Assembly (NCBI GenBank): GCA_031550435.1
Contig: JAVBOO010000042.1
Coordinates: forward strand, 1-51,732
DNA: 51,732 bases
From: JAVBOO01 sp031550435
GTDB lineage: Bacteria > Bacillota > Clostridia > Lachnospirales > WRAX01
Reading direction: 5' to 3'
Positions 41,790-50,415 of this stretch are shown here, piece after piece (positions within the stretch are counted from its first letter, which is position 1; each line of letters begins with the position of its first letter). The notes beneath the pieces are model-generated. The model saw only the letters and a program-made list of their open reading frames with translations. It searched no databases and was not told the DNA's origin. The position numbers and the translations under genes are program-made.

Positions 41790-42791
41790 TTATACTCTGT
41801 CCGGCAAGCCGACTTTCTTGTATACATCGGCAAGTGTCGCCGAGCAGATTTGCCTTGCATTTGCAACCGATTCTTTAATTATATTATCAACGTATGCCTT
41901 GTCATTTTCCAGTCTGCGAAACTCACTCTGTATCGGTTCGATAGAAGAAACAACCGCTTCAGCTACGGCTTTTTTGAAAGTTCCGTAACCCACGCCGTCA
42001 AACTCCTTTTCGCATTCGCTGACAGGTTTGTTCGTGACCGAAGAATAGATATCCAGGAGATTGCTGATACCGGGCTTTTCGTCTGAGTAACGAACCGTGC
42101 CGTCAGAGTCGGTAACCGCGCGCTTTATTTTGTTGGTGATAACCGAGGGCTCGTCGAGCATGAATATTACTCCGTTATTGTTATCGTCAGTTTTGGACAT
42201 TTTCTTTAACGGATCTTGAAGGTCCATTACTCTCGCGCAGCGTTTGGGAGTATAAACTTCGGGCAGCACAAACGTTTTTCCGTACAAATTGTTAAAACGT
42301 TCGGCAATATCTCTTGCAATCTCTAGATGCTGTCTTTGGTCTTCGCCGACAGGAACAAGCTCGGTTTGGAACAGTAAAATATCAGCAGCCATCAGTACCG
42401 GGTAGGTAAACAGGCCGGCGTTGATATTTTCGGCATGGTGCTGGGATTTTTCCTTGAATTGAGTCATGCGCGAAAGTTCACCCATGTAAGTATAGCAGGA
42501 CAGTACCCAAGCCAGTTCGGCATGGGCGCTCAAATGCGACTGGTAATATACAACGCTTTTGCCGGGGTCGATTCCGCAGGCAATATAGAGCATAAACACC
42601 TTTCTTGCAGTGTTTCTGAGTGCTTCGGAATCGTTGCGCACTGTTAGGGAATGCATATCGACGACACTGTACAGGCACTTATATTCGTCCTGCAGTGTTA
42701 CCCAATTTTTGATGGCCCCCAGGTAATTTCCGAGCGTCGGAATATTAGTCGGCTTTACGCCGCTGAAAATAATTTTTTTTCCGTTATACAT
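41790..42791 (-). CDS. trpS: Tryptophanyl-tRNA synthetase
   Basis: About 333 residues, class I synthetase. FSGVKPTNIPTLGNYLGAI carries the HIGH-like motif, KKMSKTDDN the KMSKS-like motif. The ATG at 42791 has AAGGTGA six bases upstream; a GTG at 42800 would add three residues and overlaps that site. It lies 21 bp after the CorA gene on the same strand. No T-box was recognised between them, so upstream control, if any, would be further up. Confidence 0.95.
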   Translation of the reverse strand: MYNGKKIIFSGVKPTNIPTLGNYLGAIKNWVTLQDEYKCLYSVVDMHSLTVRNDSEALRNTARKVFMLYIACGIDPGKSVVYYQSHLSAHAELAWVLSCYTYMGELSRMTQFKEKSQHHAENINAGLFTYPVLMAADILLFQTELVPVGEDQRQHLEIARDIAERFNNLYGKTFVLPEVYTPKRCARVMDLQDPLKKMSKTDDNNNGVIFMLDEPSVITNKIKRAVTDSDGTVRYSDEKPGISNLLDIYSSVTNKPVSECEKEFDGVGYGTFKKAVAEAVVSSIEPIQSEFRRLENDKAYVDNIIKESVANARQICSATLADVYKKVGLPDRV

Positions 42792-42812
42792 ATTATTCAC
42801 CTTCCTATATCC

Positions 42813-43748
42813 TCAAAACATTTTCTTTTTTATCATGAATGTGGTGACTATACCGCATATAAGCGCCGTAAACCCAAAAAGCGCCGCAAACCCGTACCAA
42901 GTGTGTTCGAACGGCACAGGAACGTTCATACCCCAAATACCGGATATTATCATCGGCAGGCTGAGAACGATTGTAATCGAAGTAAGACGCTTCATGGTAA
43001 GATTAAGAGTGTTCGATATTATTGACGAAAACGCATTCATAGTCGAGCTAAGGATATCGCTGTAAATTTTTGCGGTTTCGATAGCCTGTCTGTTTTCAAC
43101 TATAACGTCCTCTAGCAAATCTGCGTCGTCGGGGTATTTTTTCATAAAGCTGTTTTTAAACAGCTTTTCAAGAACCAGCTCGTTAGATTTAAGAGAGGTC
43201 GAGAAATACACCAAGCTTTTCTCAATGCTCAACAGGGATACAAGCTCGCTGTTACGCATTGTTTTTCTCAGCTCGTGTTCAATAGCTCTTTGCCGTTTGT
43301 CAATCTGGCGAAGATATACCAGGTACAGCGACGCGGTCTTGTATAGTATTTGCAGCACAAACCGGGAACGCTTCGAAGTATTGAATCCCGATATCGAATT
43401 ACTCGCGAAAGCGTTCAGTACCGTGTTTTCGGTCATGCACACCGTGATAATTGCGTTTTTCGCAAGGACAATGCCCAGCGGTATAGTCTCATAGCCGATT
43501 TCGTTTCGGCTGACCGAGCTGACCGGCAAGTCCACAAGTATAAGGGCAGGGGACTCGTCAAAGAATTCGATACGCGCCCTCTCGTCTTCATCGGTTGCCG
43601 CGCGCAAAAGAGCCTGGTCAACTCCGAAATCAGAAGATATCTTTAGTAGTTCTTCTTCGCTGGGCTGTATCATCATAACCCACACATCGTTGCAGGGCGA
43701 ATGTACATCACACAGCGCATTATTATCGGAACAGAATAATTTTATCAT
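42813..43748 (-). CDS. CorA-family divalent cation transporter
   Basis: About 311 residues. The ATG at 43748 has CCGGAG seven bases upstream; a longer frame from 43766 lacks this. An alpha/beta cytoplasmic domain and long helices are followed by two C-terminal membrane segments, the first ending in the GMN signature (SGIWGMNVPVP). It is a pentameric Mg2+ or Co2+/Zn2+ channel. Translation start of trpS is close, so the two are probably cotranscribed. Confidence 0.92.
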   Translation of the reverse strand: MIKLFCSDNNALCDVHSPCNDVWVMMIQPSEEELLKISSDFGVDQALLRAATDEDERARIEFFDESPALILVDLPVSSVSRNEIGYETIPLGIVLAKNAIITVCMTENTVLNAFASNSISGFNTSKRSRFVLQILYKTASLYLVYLRQIDKRQRAIEHELRKTMRNSELVSLLSIEKSLVYFSTSLKSNELVLEKLFKNSFMKKYPDDADLLEDVIVENRQAIETAKIYSDILSSTMNAFSSIISNTLNLTMKRLTSITIVLSLPMIISGIWGMNVPVPFEHTWYGFAALFGFTALICGIVTTFMIKKKMF

Positions 43749-43781
43749 GAATTCACTCCGGAGCAAATAAATATAGTTTAG

Positions 43782-43862
43782 TTATTGAGGCGAAAATTAA
43801 ACAATTCGCTAAACTTGTCGCATCAATCCCTCTTAGGCCCGCAGGTCCGGTATAAAGTGGGT
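43782..43862 (+). repeat. Dispersed 77-81-bp element, copy 2
   Basis: TTATTGAGGCGA, TTCGCTAAACTTGTCGC, ATCAATCCCTCTTAGGC and GTCCGGTATAAAGTGGG occur in the same order as at 7859-7935. The leading inverted repeat has two mismatches here. It lies between the CorA start and the galT end, outside both genes. A further inverted repeat (GGGATTGAT/ATCAAAAATCCC-like) follows at about 43885-43935. Confidence 0.7.
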
Positions 43863-43963
43863 GATCAAAGCGCATGGTTTAATCGGGGGATTGATAGGTA
43901 CCGTACCGGCAATCAAAAATCCCTCGAATGTAAAACAATAAGCAGGTTGACGGCGGTTCGCAA

Positions 43964-44875
43964 TTATATGTTAACATTTCTTAATGTTTCGGCTGCGTTT
44001 TCCGGAAGTACATGGTTGATAAATCCGGAAGAAAGAAGCTCAAAGCCCGCAACCCTGCCGAGTCTCGGGAAAATATCGACCGAGAGATGCTGTTCTTTCA
44101 AGCCGGTATTAACGGGCGGATTGTTGATCAAAACGTTTATATCGGCCTTCGGCAAAATGCTTTCTATTCTTTTCGCCGAATCTATGAGCAAATCGGAAAA
44201 CGCAAGCATATATTCGTCGTTTAAGTTCTGAATACCCTTCATGCATTTGATCGGTCTTACAGAGATCTCGTAACAGAATCTTGAAGCGAACGGAGCGAGC
44301 GAGACAAACAGCTCATTCTTGTTTACAAGCAGCTCTTTTTTTGCCGCTTCCTCGCAAACCGGGCAATTTTTGAGTTTTTCAATGTTTTCGGACGTTCGCA
44401 TAAGTCTTGCCGGTATTTCAGGCAGCGCGATTATTTGCCAGTGGGAATGCTTTAAAGATGCCCCGGCGTTCACGCCTTGGTTTCGAAAGATTTGTATGCT
44501 CTTGATATCATGATTTTGCGAAAGAACCGCATATCTTCTCTTAATCAAAATTAAAGCGTCGAAAAGTTCTTCGGGCTTAAAATCACTAAGCCGCTTTTCA
44601 TGATCCAAAGTATCTATCACAACCTCATGCATACCCGGAAAAATATCAGAAGTCGTTATAGCCGGATACAGGTTGGTTACAGATTTTGCGTTGCCGCTCT
44701 CCGATGTTTCAAGCACCTCTGCAAGCAAGTTTGAATTTTCTTTGCAAAACGGACAGGCTATTTCCGGGCTCTCGCATGAGTGAGAGTTAAGCGAAAAGTT
44801 CATCGGCCTTGAGGCTCTTTTTTCGGAAAAGCATACAACTTCGTCTGTCAAAGGGTTTCTTCTCAGTTCTGCCAT
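43964..44875 (-). CDS. GalT-family nucleotidyltransferase (HIT fold)
   Basis: 303 residues. The N-terminal CPFC (zinc ligands), GASLKHSHWQI with the HxHxQ active-site motif, and a second zinc-type pair CPVCEE are typical of galactose-1-phosphate uridylyltransferase-like proteins, which transfer UMP between sugar phosphates. No galactokinase or epimerase is nearby, so the exact sugar is open. AAAGGTGA a few bases before the ATG fixes the start. Confidence 0.82.
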   Translation of the reverse strand: MAELRRNPLTDEVVCFSEKRASRPMNFSLNSHSCESPEIACPFCKENSNLLAEVLETSESGNAKSVTNLYPAITTSDIFPGMHEVVIDTLDHEKRLSDFKPEELFDALILIKRRYAVLSQNHDIKSIQIFRNQGVNAGASLKHSHWQIIALPEIPARLMRTSENIEKLKNCPVCEEAAKKELLVNKNELFVSLAPFASRFCYEISVRPIKCMKGIQNLNDEYMLAFSDLLIDSAKRIESILPKADINVLINNPPVNTGLKEQHLSVDIFPRLGRVAGFELLSSGFINHVLPENAAETLRNVNI

Positions 44876-45004
44876 TATTCACCTTTATTTACACAACCGA
44901 ATGCACTCGGATAGCACGGGGCGTTCAAGACATAAGCAAGTTCCGAACAAGCAGAACAAACAAGACTGATATCCGTAATCGGTTTTAAAATTCTTATAAA
45001 AAAT

Positions 45005-45033
45005 ATTATAGACTTTTTTAGTCAATTAGTCCA
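45005..45033 (-). promoter_or_regulatory. Sigma-A-type promoter for the galT-family gene
   Basis: Minus strand: TGGACT (45033-45028), a 17-base spacer and TATAAT (45010-45005). It would give a leader of about 125 bases. The rest of 44876-45214 holds no supported gene; an inverted repeat GATTAAA/TTTAATC lies at about 45179-45202, just before the prepilin peptidase. Confidence 0.45.
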
Positions 45034-45214
45034 TAATAAATATCGTAAAGAAACGAGGAGCACAAAAATGCGGTTAAAGAGACCGGATTTTCGCCTTGCG
45101 TTACTGCGCCGCCGATCAATCCGATGAGCATTTTGGCTGCGTAGCCCCGGCAAACCGGTACGGTTCGTATGTTGGGGGGATTAAATCGTTTACGGTTTAA
45201 TCGGGAGATAATAT

Positions 45215-45898
45215 ATGCTGAAGACGGTTTTACTTTGTGCGGTTTCGGGAGTAATTTCGGGAATGCTTTGCAATTTGTTGGTTTCATATTTGCAGGGTAC
45301 TTCGGATACGACTCAAAAAAGGCGCGGGCTATTGTTTTGCACTTTTTTTTCGGCACTCGTGTTTGCTTTGATAGGCCTGAAAATCGGTACGGGCTTGAAT
45401 ACCGCTCCGATTTATGCGTTTGCGGCTTTAGCTGTGTGTATCAGCCTGACTGATATACGGGAGAAAATCATACCCGATGCGTTTATAGTTGCGGGTATAT
45501 TCTGTGCGGGTTGCTACATATTGTTTTCGTTTGTGTTGACAGAAACGCCTGTAAATGTGCCGGACGCAATTATCGGAGCCGTCGCCGGAAGTTTGCCGCT
45601 GTTCTTGGTTGACCTGTTTTCCGTAAAAGTTCTCAAGAGAGACGGCATGGGTTATGGTGACGTTAAGCTTGCAGGGGTCTGCGGTATGTTTCTGGGCGGC
45701 ACCAAAACAGTTTTTTTCTTGGTAACGGCATTTATAATTTGCGGTGCGGCAATAACGATACCGCTTATTCTTAAAAAGCTCAAAAAGACCGATGAGATTG
45801 CATTCGGGCCGTATTTATGTGCGTCTGCCGTTATCTGGCTGATTTTTGGCAGCGAAATTATCGGATTATACGGAAATTTGATTAATGCTACCGCGTAA
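45215..45898 (+). CDS. Type IV prepilin peptidase (A24), short form
   Basis: 227 residues, seven or so membrane segments. The two catalytic aspartates lie in LTDIREKIIPD and MGYGDVKLAG. The N-terminal cytoplasmic methylation domain with its CxxC pairs, found in full PilD proteins, is missing, so this is the short, peptidase-only type. It cleaves the leader peptide of type IV pilins or competence pseudopilins. No pilin, ATPase or other pilus gene is in the window. GGGAG seven bases before the ATG. Its last codons and stop lie inside a module D repeat. Confidence 0.88.
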   Translation: MLKTVLLCAVSGVISGMLCNLLVSYLQGTSDTTQKRRGLLFCTFFSALVFALIGLKIGTGLNTAPIYAFAALAVCISLTDIREKIIPDAFIVAGIFCAGCYILFSFVLTETPVNVPDAIIGAVAGSLPLFLVDLFSVKVLKRDGMGYGDVKLAGVCGMFLGGTKTVFFLVTAFIICGAAITIPLILKKLKKTDEIAFGPYLCASAVIWLIFGSEIIGLYGNLINATA

Positions 45899-45930
45899 GT
45901 ATTTTATGCCGTATTTAACCTCCGCAGTAA
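45889..45930 (+). repeat. Module D repeat overlapping the end of the prepilin peptidase gene
   Basis: TACCGCGTAAGTATTTTATG, then CCGTATTTAACCTCCGCAGTAA, matches the module D consensus from 8247-8444. The ACC GCG TAA codons at 45890-45898 are the final codons and stop of the peptidase gene, so the repeat supplies the gene's 3' end. Confidence 0.75.
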
Positions 45931-45995
45931 CAGCTAAGTTTTATTGCCTGAGTAATAGTTTTTTTACAGGCGGCGTTCATAAAGTTGAATCCGTC

Positions 45996-46050
45996 AAAAC
46001 GAGCAAGCTTGTTTCGTCCGTTTTCAACTTTATTCACTATACCAAATAAA
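45996..46050 (+). repeat. Leader stem-loop repeat, copy B
   Basis: AAAACGAGCAAGC at 45996 and CGTCCGTTTTCAAC, followed by TTTATTCACTATACCAAATAAA. It aligns along its whole length with 23162-23217 and lies just upstream of iorA; the ribosome binding site follows directly. Confidence 0.7.
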
Positions 46051-46067
46051 AATGAGGAGTTGCAAAG

Positions 46068-47843
46068 ATGAGAGAGCTAATGACAGGAAACGAAGCGATA
46101 GCGCGCGGCGCGTATGAAGCCGGGCTGACATTCGCTTCGGCTTATCCCGGGACCCCGAGTACGGAAATACTGGAGAATATTGCGGAATATAAGGAAATAT
46201 ACTCGGAATGGGCACCAAACGAAAAAGTAGCGCTTGAATCGGCCATCGGAGCAAGTATTGCCGGAGCGCGTACGCTTTGCGCAATGAAACACGTCGGGGT
46301 TAATGTTGCGGCTGACCCGCTAATGACGTTTACATATACGGGAGTTACCGGCGGTTTCGTGCTTATCAGCGCAGACGACCCCGGTGCTCATTCTTCGCAA
46401 AACGAGCAGGATAACAGATTTTACGCGAAATTCGGAAAGATGCCTTGCCTTGAACCGTCCGATTCGCAGGAGTGTAAAGACTTTATCGCCATTGCGATGG
46501 AAATCAGCGAGACATTTGACACGCCGGTTATTATCAGAATGACCACGAGAGTTTGTCACAGCAAATCTCTTGTTGAGCTTTGCGAACGTAAGGAAATTGT
46601 CAAGAAACCCTATGAAAAGAATATTGCAAAGTATAATCCCGTTCCTTCGTTTGTTAAGGGCGCAAGGCTTTTGCTTGACAAAAGAATGGAAAAGCTTGAA
46701 AAATACTCGAACGAGACTGACATAAATATTGTCGAATTCAACGGTGAAGGCAAAGTCGGTATTATTTCTTCGGGCGTTGCGTATCAGTATGCAAAAGAGG
46801 TTTTTGAAAATAACGCGAGCTATATAAAGCTTGGATGCACATTCCCGGTGCCCATAGAGAAAATACGTAAATTTGCGTCTCAAGTCAGCGAATTGTATAT
46901 TGTTGAAGAGCTTGAGCCGTTCTTGGAAGAACAACTGCTTGCCGCCGGCATAAAATGTATCGGAAAAGCGAAAATTCCTGCAATGGGCGAGTTGAACCCG
47001 GATATAGTCGCAAAGGGCTTGCTTAACAAGCAAGTTGATGTTATAGATTACGATAAATCTACACTTGCGAAGAGACCTCCGGTACTTTGCGCGGGCTGCC
47101 CGCACAGAGGGTTTTTCTTTGACCTTTCAAAGCGCAAGAACATCGTAATATCAAGCGATATCGGCTGTTATGCCTTAAGCGATCAATATCCGCTAAACGC
47201 CAAGGACCTTGCGAACTGTATGGGCGCAAGCTTCTCCATGGCACACGGTATGCAGAAGGTGTTTGACAGAGCAGGAGAGAAAAAGACAACCGTTGCGGTG
47301 CTCGGTGACTCTACATTCTTCCATTCGGGGATGACGAGCCTTTTGACCGCTGTTTACAACAAGAGCTCGGCTGTGTTTGTAATACTGGACAACAGAATCA
47401 CCGGCATGACAGGCCATCAGGAAAATCCGGGAACCGGTTTCACGCTGATGGGCGAGCCTACAGGTATCACGGATATAGAAGCTGTTGTCAGAGCGTTTAA
47501 CATTGCAAACGTCCGCACCGTAAACCCGCTTGTGGTATCCGAAATGAAGGAAGCCATGGACTGGGCGATAGCTCAGAACGAAGTCAGCGTAATTATTACG
47601 AAATGGCCCTGCGTACTCAAAAAGCTTTCTCAGAAGGATAAAGAGGACTTTGGCGACTATAAAGGTATTTGCGCGGTTGAGCCGGACAAATGTATCGGCT
47701 GTAAAATGTGCACAAAGACGGGCTGCCCCGCTCTTGTCTATAATAAAGAAACGAAAAAAGTAGTTATCGACAAAAACCAGTGTGTTGCTTGCGAGCTTTG
47801 CGTGCAAGTTTGTCCGGTACACGCAATAGGGAGGGTAAAGTAA
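46068..47843 (+). CDS. iorA: Indolepyruvate:ferredoxin oxidoreductase, alpha subunit
   Basis: 591 residues. It oxidatively decarboxylates aryl pyruvates from aromatic amino acids to acyl-CoA with reduction of ferredoxin; typical of anaerobes. The N-terminal pyrimidine-binding part (AYPGTPSTEI) is followed by the TPP-binding part with CAGCPHRG, LGDSTFFHSG and DNRITGMTGHQ. Two C-terminal [4Fe-4S] motifs: CIGCKMCTKTGC and CVACELCVQVC, with CP after the second. GAGGAG eight bases before the ATG. The stop overlaps the iorB start by one base. Confidence 0.96.
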   Translation: MRELMTGNEAIARGAYEAGLTFASAYPGTPSTEILENIAEYKEIYSEWAPNEKVALESAIGASIAGARTLCAMKHVGVNVAADPLMTFTYTGVTGGFVLISADDPGAHSSQNEQDNRFYAKFGKMPCLEPSDSQECKDFIAIAMEISETFDTPVIIRMTTRVCHSKSLVELCERKEIVKKPYEKNIAKYNPVPSFVKGARLLLDKRMEKLEKYSNETDINIVEFNGEGKVGIISSGVAYQYAKEVFENNASYIKLGCTFPVPIEKIRKFASQVSELYIVEELEPFLEEQLLAAGIKCIGKAKIPAMGELNPDIVAKGLLNKQVDVIDYDKSTLAKRPPVLCAGCPHRGFFFDLSKRKNIVISSDIGCYALSDQYPLNAKDLANCMGASFSMAHGMQKVFDRAGEKKTTVAVLGDSTFFHSGMTSLLTAVYNKSSAVFVILDNRITGMTGHQENPGTGFTLMGEPTGITDIEAVVRAFNIANVRTVNPLVVSEMKEAMDWAIAQNEVSVIITKWPCVLKKLSQKDKEDFGDYKGICAVEPDKCIGCKMCTKTGCPALVYNKETKKVVIDKNQCVACELCVQVCPVHAIGRVK

Positions 47844-48415
47844 TGGAGACAAAAAACATTTTACTGTGCGGTGTAGGCGGTCAGGGTACCATACTGGCCA
47901 GTAAAGTTCTTTCCACGGCTCTTGTTGACGCCGGCTATGACGTTAAAATGTCCGAGGTTCACGGCATGGCCCAAAGAGGCGGCAGTGTAACAACACAGGT
48001 TCGTTACGGCGATAATGTCCATTCTCCGATTATCGGAAAAGGTGCGGCAGACATACTTGTTTCGTTTGAGTCGATGGAAGCTCTTCGTTATCTTGAACAA
48101 CTCAAGCCTTCTGGGGTTGCGGTCGTAAACGATTACAAAATCCCTTCCACGACCGTTCTTTCCGGAATAGAAGAATATCCTTCGAATGCTGTCGAAATCG
48201 TGAAAAACAGCGCAAAGACGCTTATTCTTGATGCAAACGGAATCGCCGAAAGGCTCGGCAATGCTAAGGCCATGAATATTGTACTTTTGGGCGCTTTGAT
48301 AAAGCTTATGAAGCTTGAATCGCTTGATTGGGAAAAAGCTGTTCAAAAGTGTGTTAAGCCTGCATTTGTGAAACTAAATCTTGAAGCATTAAATGCCGGA
48401 ATGGCAGTGGTATAG
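47843..48415 (+). CDS. iorB: Indolepyruvate:ferredoxin oxidoreductase, beta subunit
   Basis: 190 residues of the gamma-type domain of 2-oxoacid oxidoreductases: CGVGGQGTILASKVL, SEVHGMAQRGGSV. It pairs with IorA. The ATG at 47843 follows GGGAGGG and overlaps the iorA stop (TAATG). The longer frame from 47780 lies inside iorA. Confidence 0.95.
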   Translation: METKNILLCGVGGQGTILASKVLSTALVDAGYDVKMSEVHGMAQRGGSVTTQVRYGDNVHSPIIGKGAADILVSFESMEALRYLEQLKPSGVAVVNDYKIPSTTVLSGIEEYPSNAVEIVKNSAKTLILDANGIAERLGNAKAMNIVLLGALIKLMKLESLDWEKAVQKCVKPAFVKLNLEALNAGMAVV

Positions 48416-48420
48416 AATAA

Positions 48421-48457
48421 TTTAACGGCGATGAAGCAATATCTCATCGCCGTTAAA
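48421..48457 (+). terminator. Hairpin after iorAB
   Basis: A perfect 14-bp stem, TTTAACGGCGATGA at 48421-48434 and TCATCGCCGTTAAA at 48444-48457, with a nine-base loop. It is symmetric with no strong T run, but stable. Confidence 0.65.
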
Positions 48458-48590
48458 ATTTAAACGCGAAAATTGTCGCAAAATTTTGTATAATATTACG
48501 ATTTTACACAAACTGTTAACGGTTCGTTACCGATACGTAACAATTATTGTGTATAATCATAATAAATATATTGAGAAGGAGAGAACAGGA

Positions 48591-50012
48591 ATGAAAACAA
48601 AGTATACTGTAGCTTTGCTGGTAACGGTCATGTTGATATCATCACTTGCAGGAATGAAAGCATATGCATGGCCGACTCCTCACACGAGAGACGCAACATA
48701 TGTTGTTTCCGCAGTTGACGAGGCGGGCAGCCCAAAAATTGAGATGCCTGACGATGCAAGGCATGGGAACGCCATGTTTATCGATGACAACTTTGGTAAC
48801 CAACATCCGTTTTATGCAGAACCCGGAGACAAGATCAAAACGGAAATAACAATCACGAACAACACGGGAAGAGAACTGGTTAACGTTAAGATGAAAGGCT
48901 CTGTATTCGTTGAAACTTACGACTACTCCGAGTTTACAAATGTAAAGATTTACGATGAATCGGGGGCAGTGATATGTCCTTCGACATGGCTTAGTACTAT
49001 CGACGGCATAGAATTCGATTTGATACCCTCTCTGGCAAACGGCGACTCGTATAAGTTTTTTTTGGAATTCTATTTTGATGCCAGAGGGCTGGATAATCAG
49101 TTTATGGGCTGCCCCTATGGGTATTACCCGGAATTTACTGCCGAATACGAAGAGCTTGAGACTGAGTTTTCAGATGTAATCGTGAACTATTACAAGACAG
49201 GGACGACAACCCGTATCACCGATACAAGCGGAACTGTTATACCGGCATATACCGCAAACCTGGAAGTAGGAACAACATTTACCGCTCCCGCTCCGACAAA
49301 TCCTCACGCGAGATGGATTTACAACAGCACCGTACCGGCGGGCGGGCAAATAGTCGTAAATTTGAACGCTTCTCTAAACGTCATCAATCTGTACTATGAC
49401 GAGGCCGCTCTTGTTACGGTTAACTATTATGTACTCGGTACAACCACGAGGATTACCGACACTTCGAACAATATTATTCCCGCGCTGGTAACGTATCAGG
49501 TAATCGGTTCAAGCTATACGGCACCGTTTGCGGCTAACCCGAATGCATCTTGGATATATAATTCGTCTGTGCCATCGGGCAGACAGATTACGGTATCCGC
49601 CGACGAAGCAAATAATGTTATAAACCTTTACTATACGGTGCAGGAGTTTACCAACCCGCCGGATACGCCAACACCGGAACCCCCAACACCGACCCCGTTT
49701 TTGACATCTACGCCAACTCCCACTCCGACTCCCACATCGACTCCCACATCGACTCCTACAGTACCGGTAACGCCTGTCGTTACACCTTCCGAAACCGATG
49801 TTACTATCCCTCCCGAAGAAACCGCTCCGGCAGGTGAGATAACAGTACCGGCAACCGATGAACCTATAATAGTGCCGGCCACACCGGAACCGGGAGGCAA
49901 ACCGAACCCCGTGACAGGCGACAACATCATGTCGGTTGCTGCCGTGCTTGTTTTATCGTGTGCGGCGCTGATTTTTGTTGCAGTATCGAGGAATAAAGGC
50001 AAGGATAAGTAG
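48591..50012 (+). CDS. Sortase-type surface protein with MucBP-like repeats
   Basis: 473 residues. The ATG at 48591 (AAGGAG nine bases upstream) opens a signal peptide ending near AYA-W. A DUF11-like beta domain (TNNTGRELVNVKMKG) is followed by two MucBP-like repeats of about 75 residues, each with VNYY..GTTTRITDTS, WIYNS(T/S)VP.G and NVINLYY. A Thr/Pro linker (PTPTPTPTS) spans the wall. The C-terminus is NPVTG, a hydrophobic segment (MSVAAVLVLSCAALIFVAV) and a basic tail, i.e. an NPxTG-type sortase signal. Probably covalently wall-anchored; binding partner unknown. No sortase gene is in the window. Confidence 0.85.
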   Translation: MKTKYTVALLVTVMLISSLAGMKAYAWPTPHTRDATYVVSAVDEAGSPKIEMPDDARHGNAMFIDDNFGNQHPFYAEPGDKIKTEITITNNTGRELVNVKMKGSVFVETYDYSEFTNVKIYDESGAVICPSTWLSTIDGIEFDLIPSLANGDSYKFFLEFYFDARGLDNQFMGCPYGYYPEFTAEYEELETEFSDVIVNYYKTGTTTRITDTSGTVIPAYTANLEVGTTFTAPAPTNPHARWIYNSTVPAGGQIVVNLNASLNVINLYYDEAALVTVNYYVLGTTTRITDTSNNIIPALVTYQVIGSSYTAPFAANPNASWIYNSSVPSGRQITVSADEANNVINLYYTVQEFTNPPDTPTPEPPTPTPFLTSTPTPTPTPTSTPTSTPTVPVTPVVTPSETDVTIPPEETAPAGEITVPATDEPIIVPATPEPGGKPNPVTGDNIMSVAAVLVLSCAALIFVAVSRNKGKDK

Positions 50013-50080
50013 AAGGGCGATAAAACCGAAACAGCGTTTTACACTTAATTCAGACTTAAATGTCACCGGCAAAGGCTTTT

Positions 50081-50138
50081 AACGCGGAAGCAAAATACCG
50101 TAAGAACACTTACGCGGTTAATCGTGCAAGCCGTAGTA
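50081..50138 (-). repeat. Module D repeat, reverse and diverged
   Basis: On the minus strand it reads TATTACTACGGCTTGCACGA, then TTAACCGCGTAAGTG, ACGGTATTTTG and CTTCCGCG, the order of module D. It runs into the stem-loop repeat at 50143. Confidence 0.6.
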
Positions 50139-50142
50139 ATAG

Positions 50143-50208
50143 AAAACGGGCAAGACGTGCAAATTCAACGCGTTTTGTCCGTTTTTAACTTTAATCACAA
50201 CAAAACAA
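50143..50208 (+). repeat. Leader stem-loop repeat, copy C
   Basis: AAAACGGGCAAGACG at 50143-50157 pairs fully (with G-T pairs) with CGTTTTGTCCGTTTT at 50171-50185; TTAATCACAACAAAACAAAT follows. The A-C mismatch of copies A and B is a G-C pair here. It lies about 210 bp before the stalk-domain gene. Confidence 0.65.
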
Positions 50209-50237
50209 ATCCGGATATTACCCCGGCAATAAAACAG

Positions 50238-50300
50238 GGCAATTTTTCAACATGCCCAACAAAATATAGCGTTTTCCTTATTTTGTCGCCGAAGTAATAA
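50238..50300 (-). repeat. Fragment of the 109-bp element joined to module B, reverse
   Basis: On the minus strand: GACAAAATAAGGAAAACG, CTATATTTTGTTG (module B), directly followed by GGGCATGTTGAAAAATTGCC, the left end of the 109-bp element. The rest of that element is absent. Confidence 0.75.
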
Positions 50301-50415
50301 CAAAAACACTGTATTTGGCTTTCTCTTTACATTTTGAGTATGGAACTTCCGATTTCGGGAAACGTCATATACAAAGAAAGAAGCAGTTAAAAAAATATTG
50401 AAAGGTCTTGAAGTC

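Noticed and set aside
42792..42812. Possible T-box control of trpS
   Set aside because: Only 21 bp separate it from the upstream CorA gene, and no T-box sequence was found upstream of that gene.
45100..45214. GGCAAACC-containing leader, considered as a cyclic di-GMP riboswitch
   Set aside because: The rest of the conserved core and tetraloop/receptor elements are missing.
45018..45356. 112-residue minus-strand frame whose end looks protein-like
   Set aside because: More than a third lies antisense to the prepilin peptidase and no ribosome binding site precedes any internal ATG; perhaps a remnant, but not supportable.
48489..48557. Two TATAAT boxes before the sortase-type protein
   Set aside because: Neither has a convincing -35 at the right distance, so no promoter was called.
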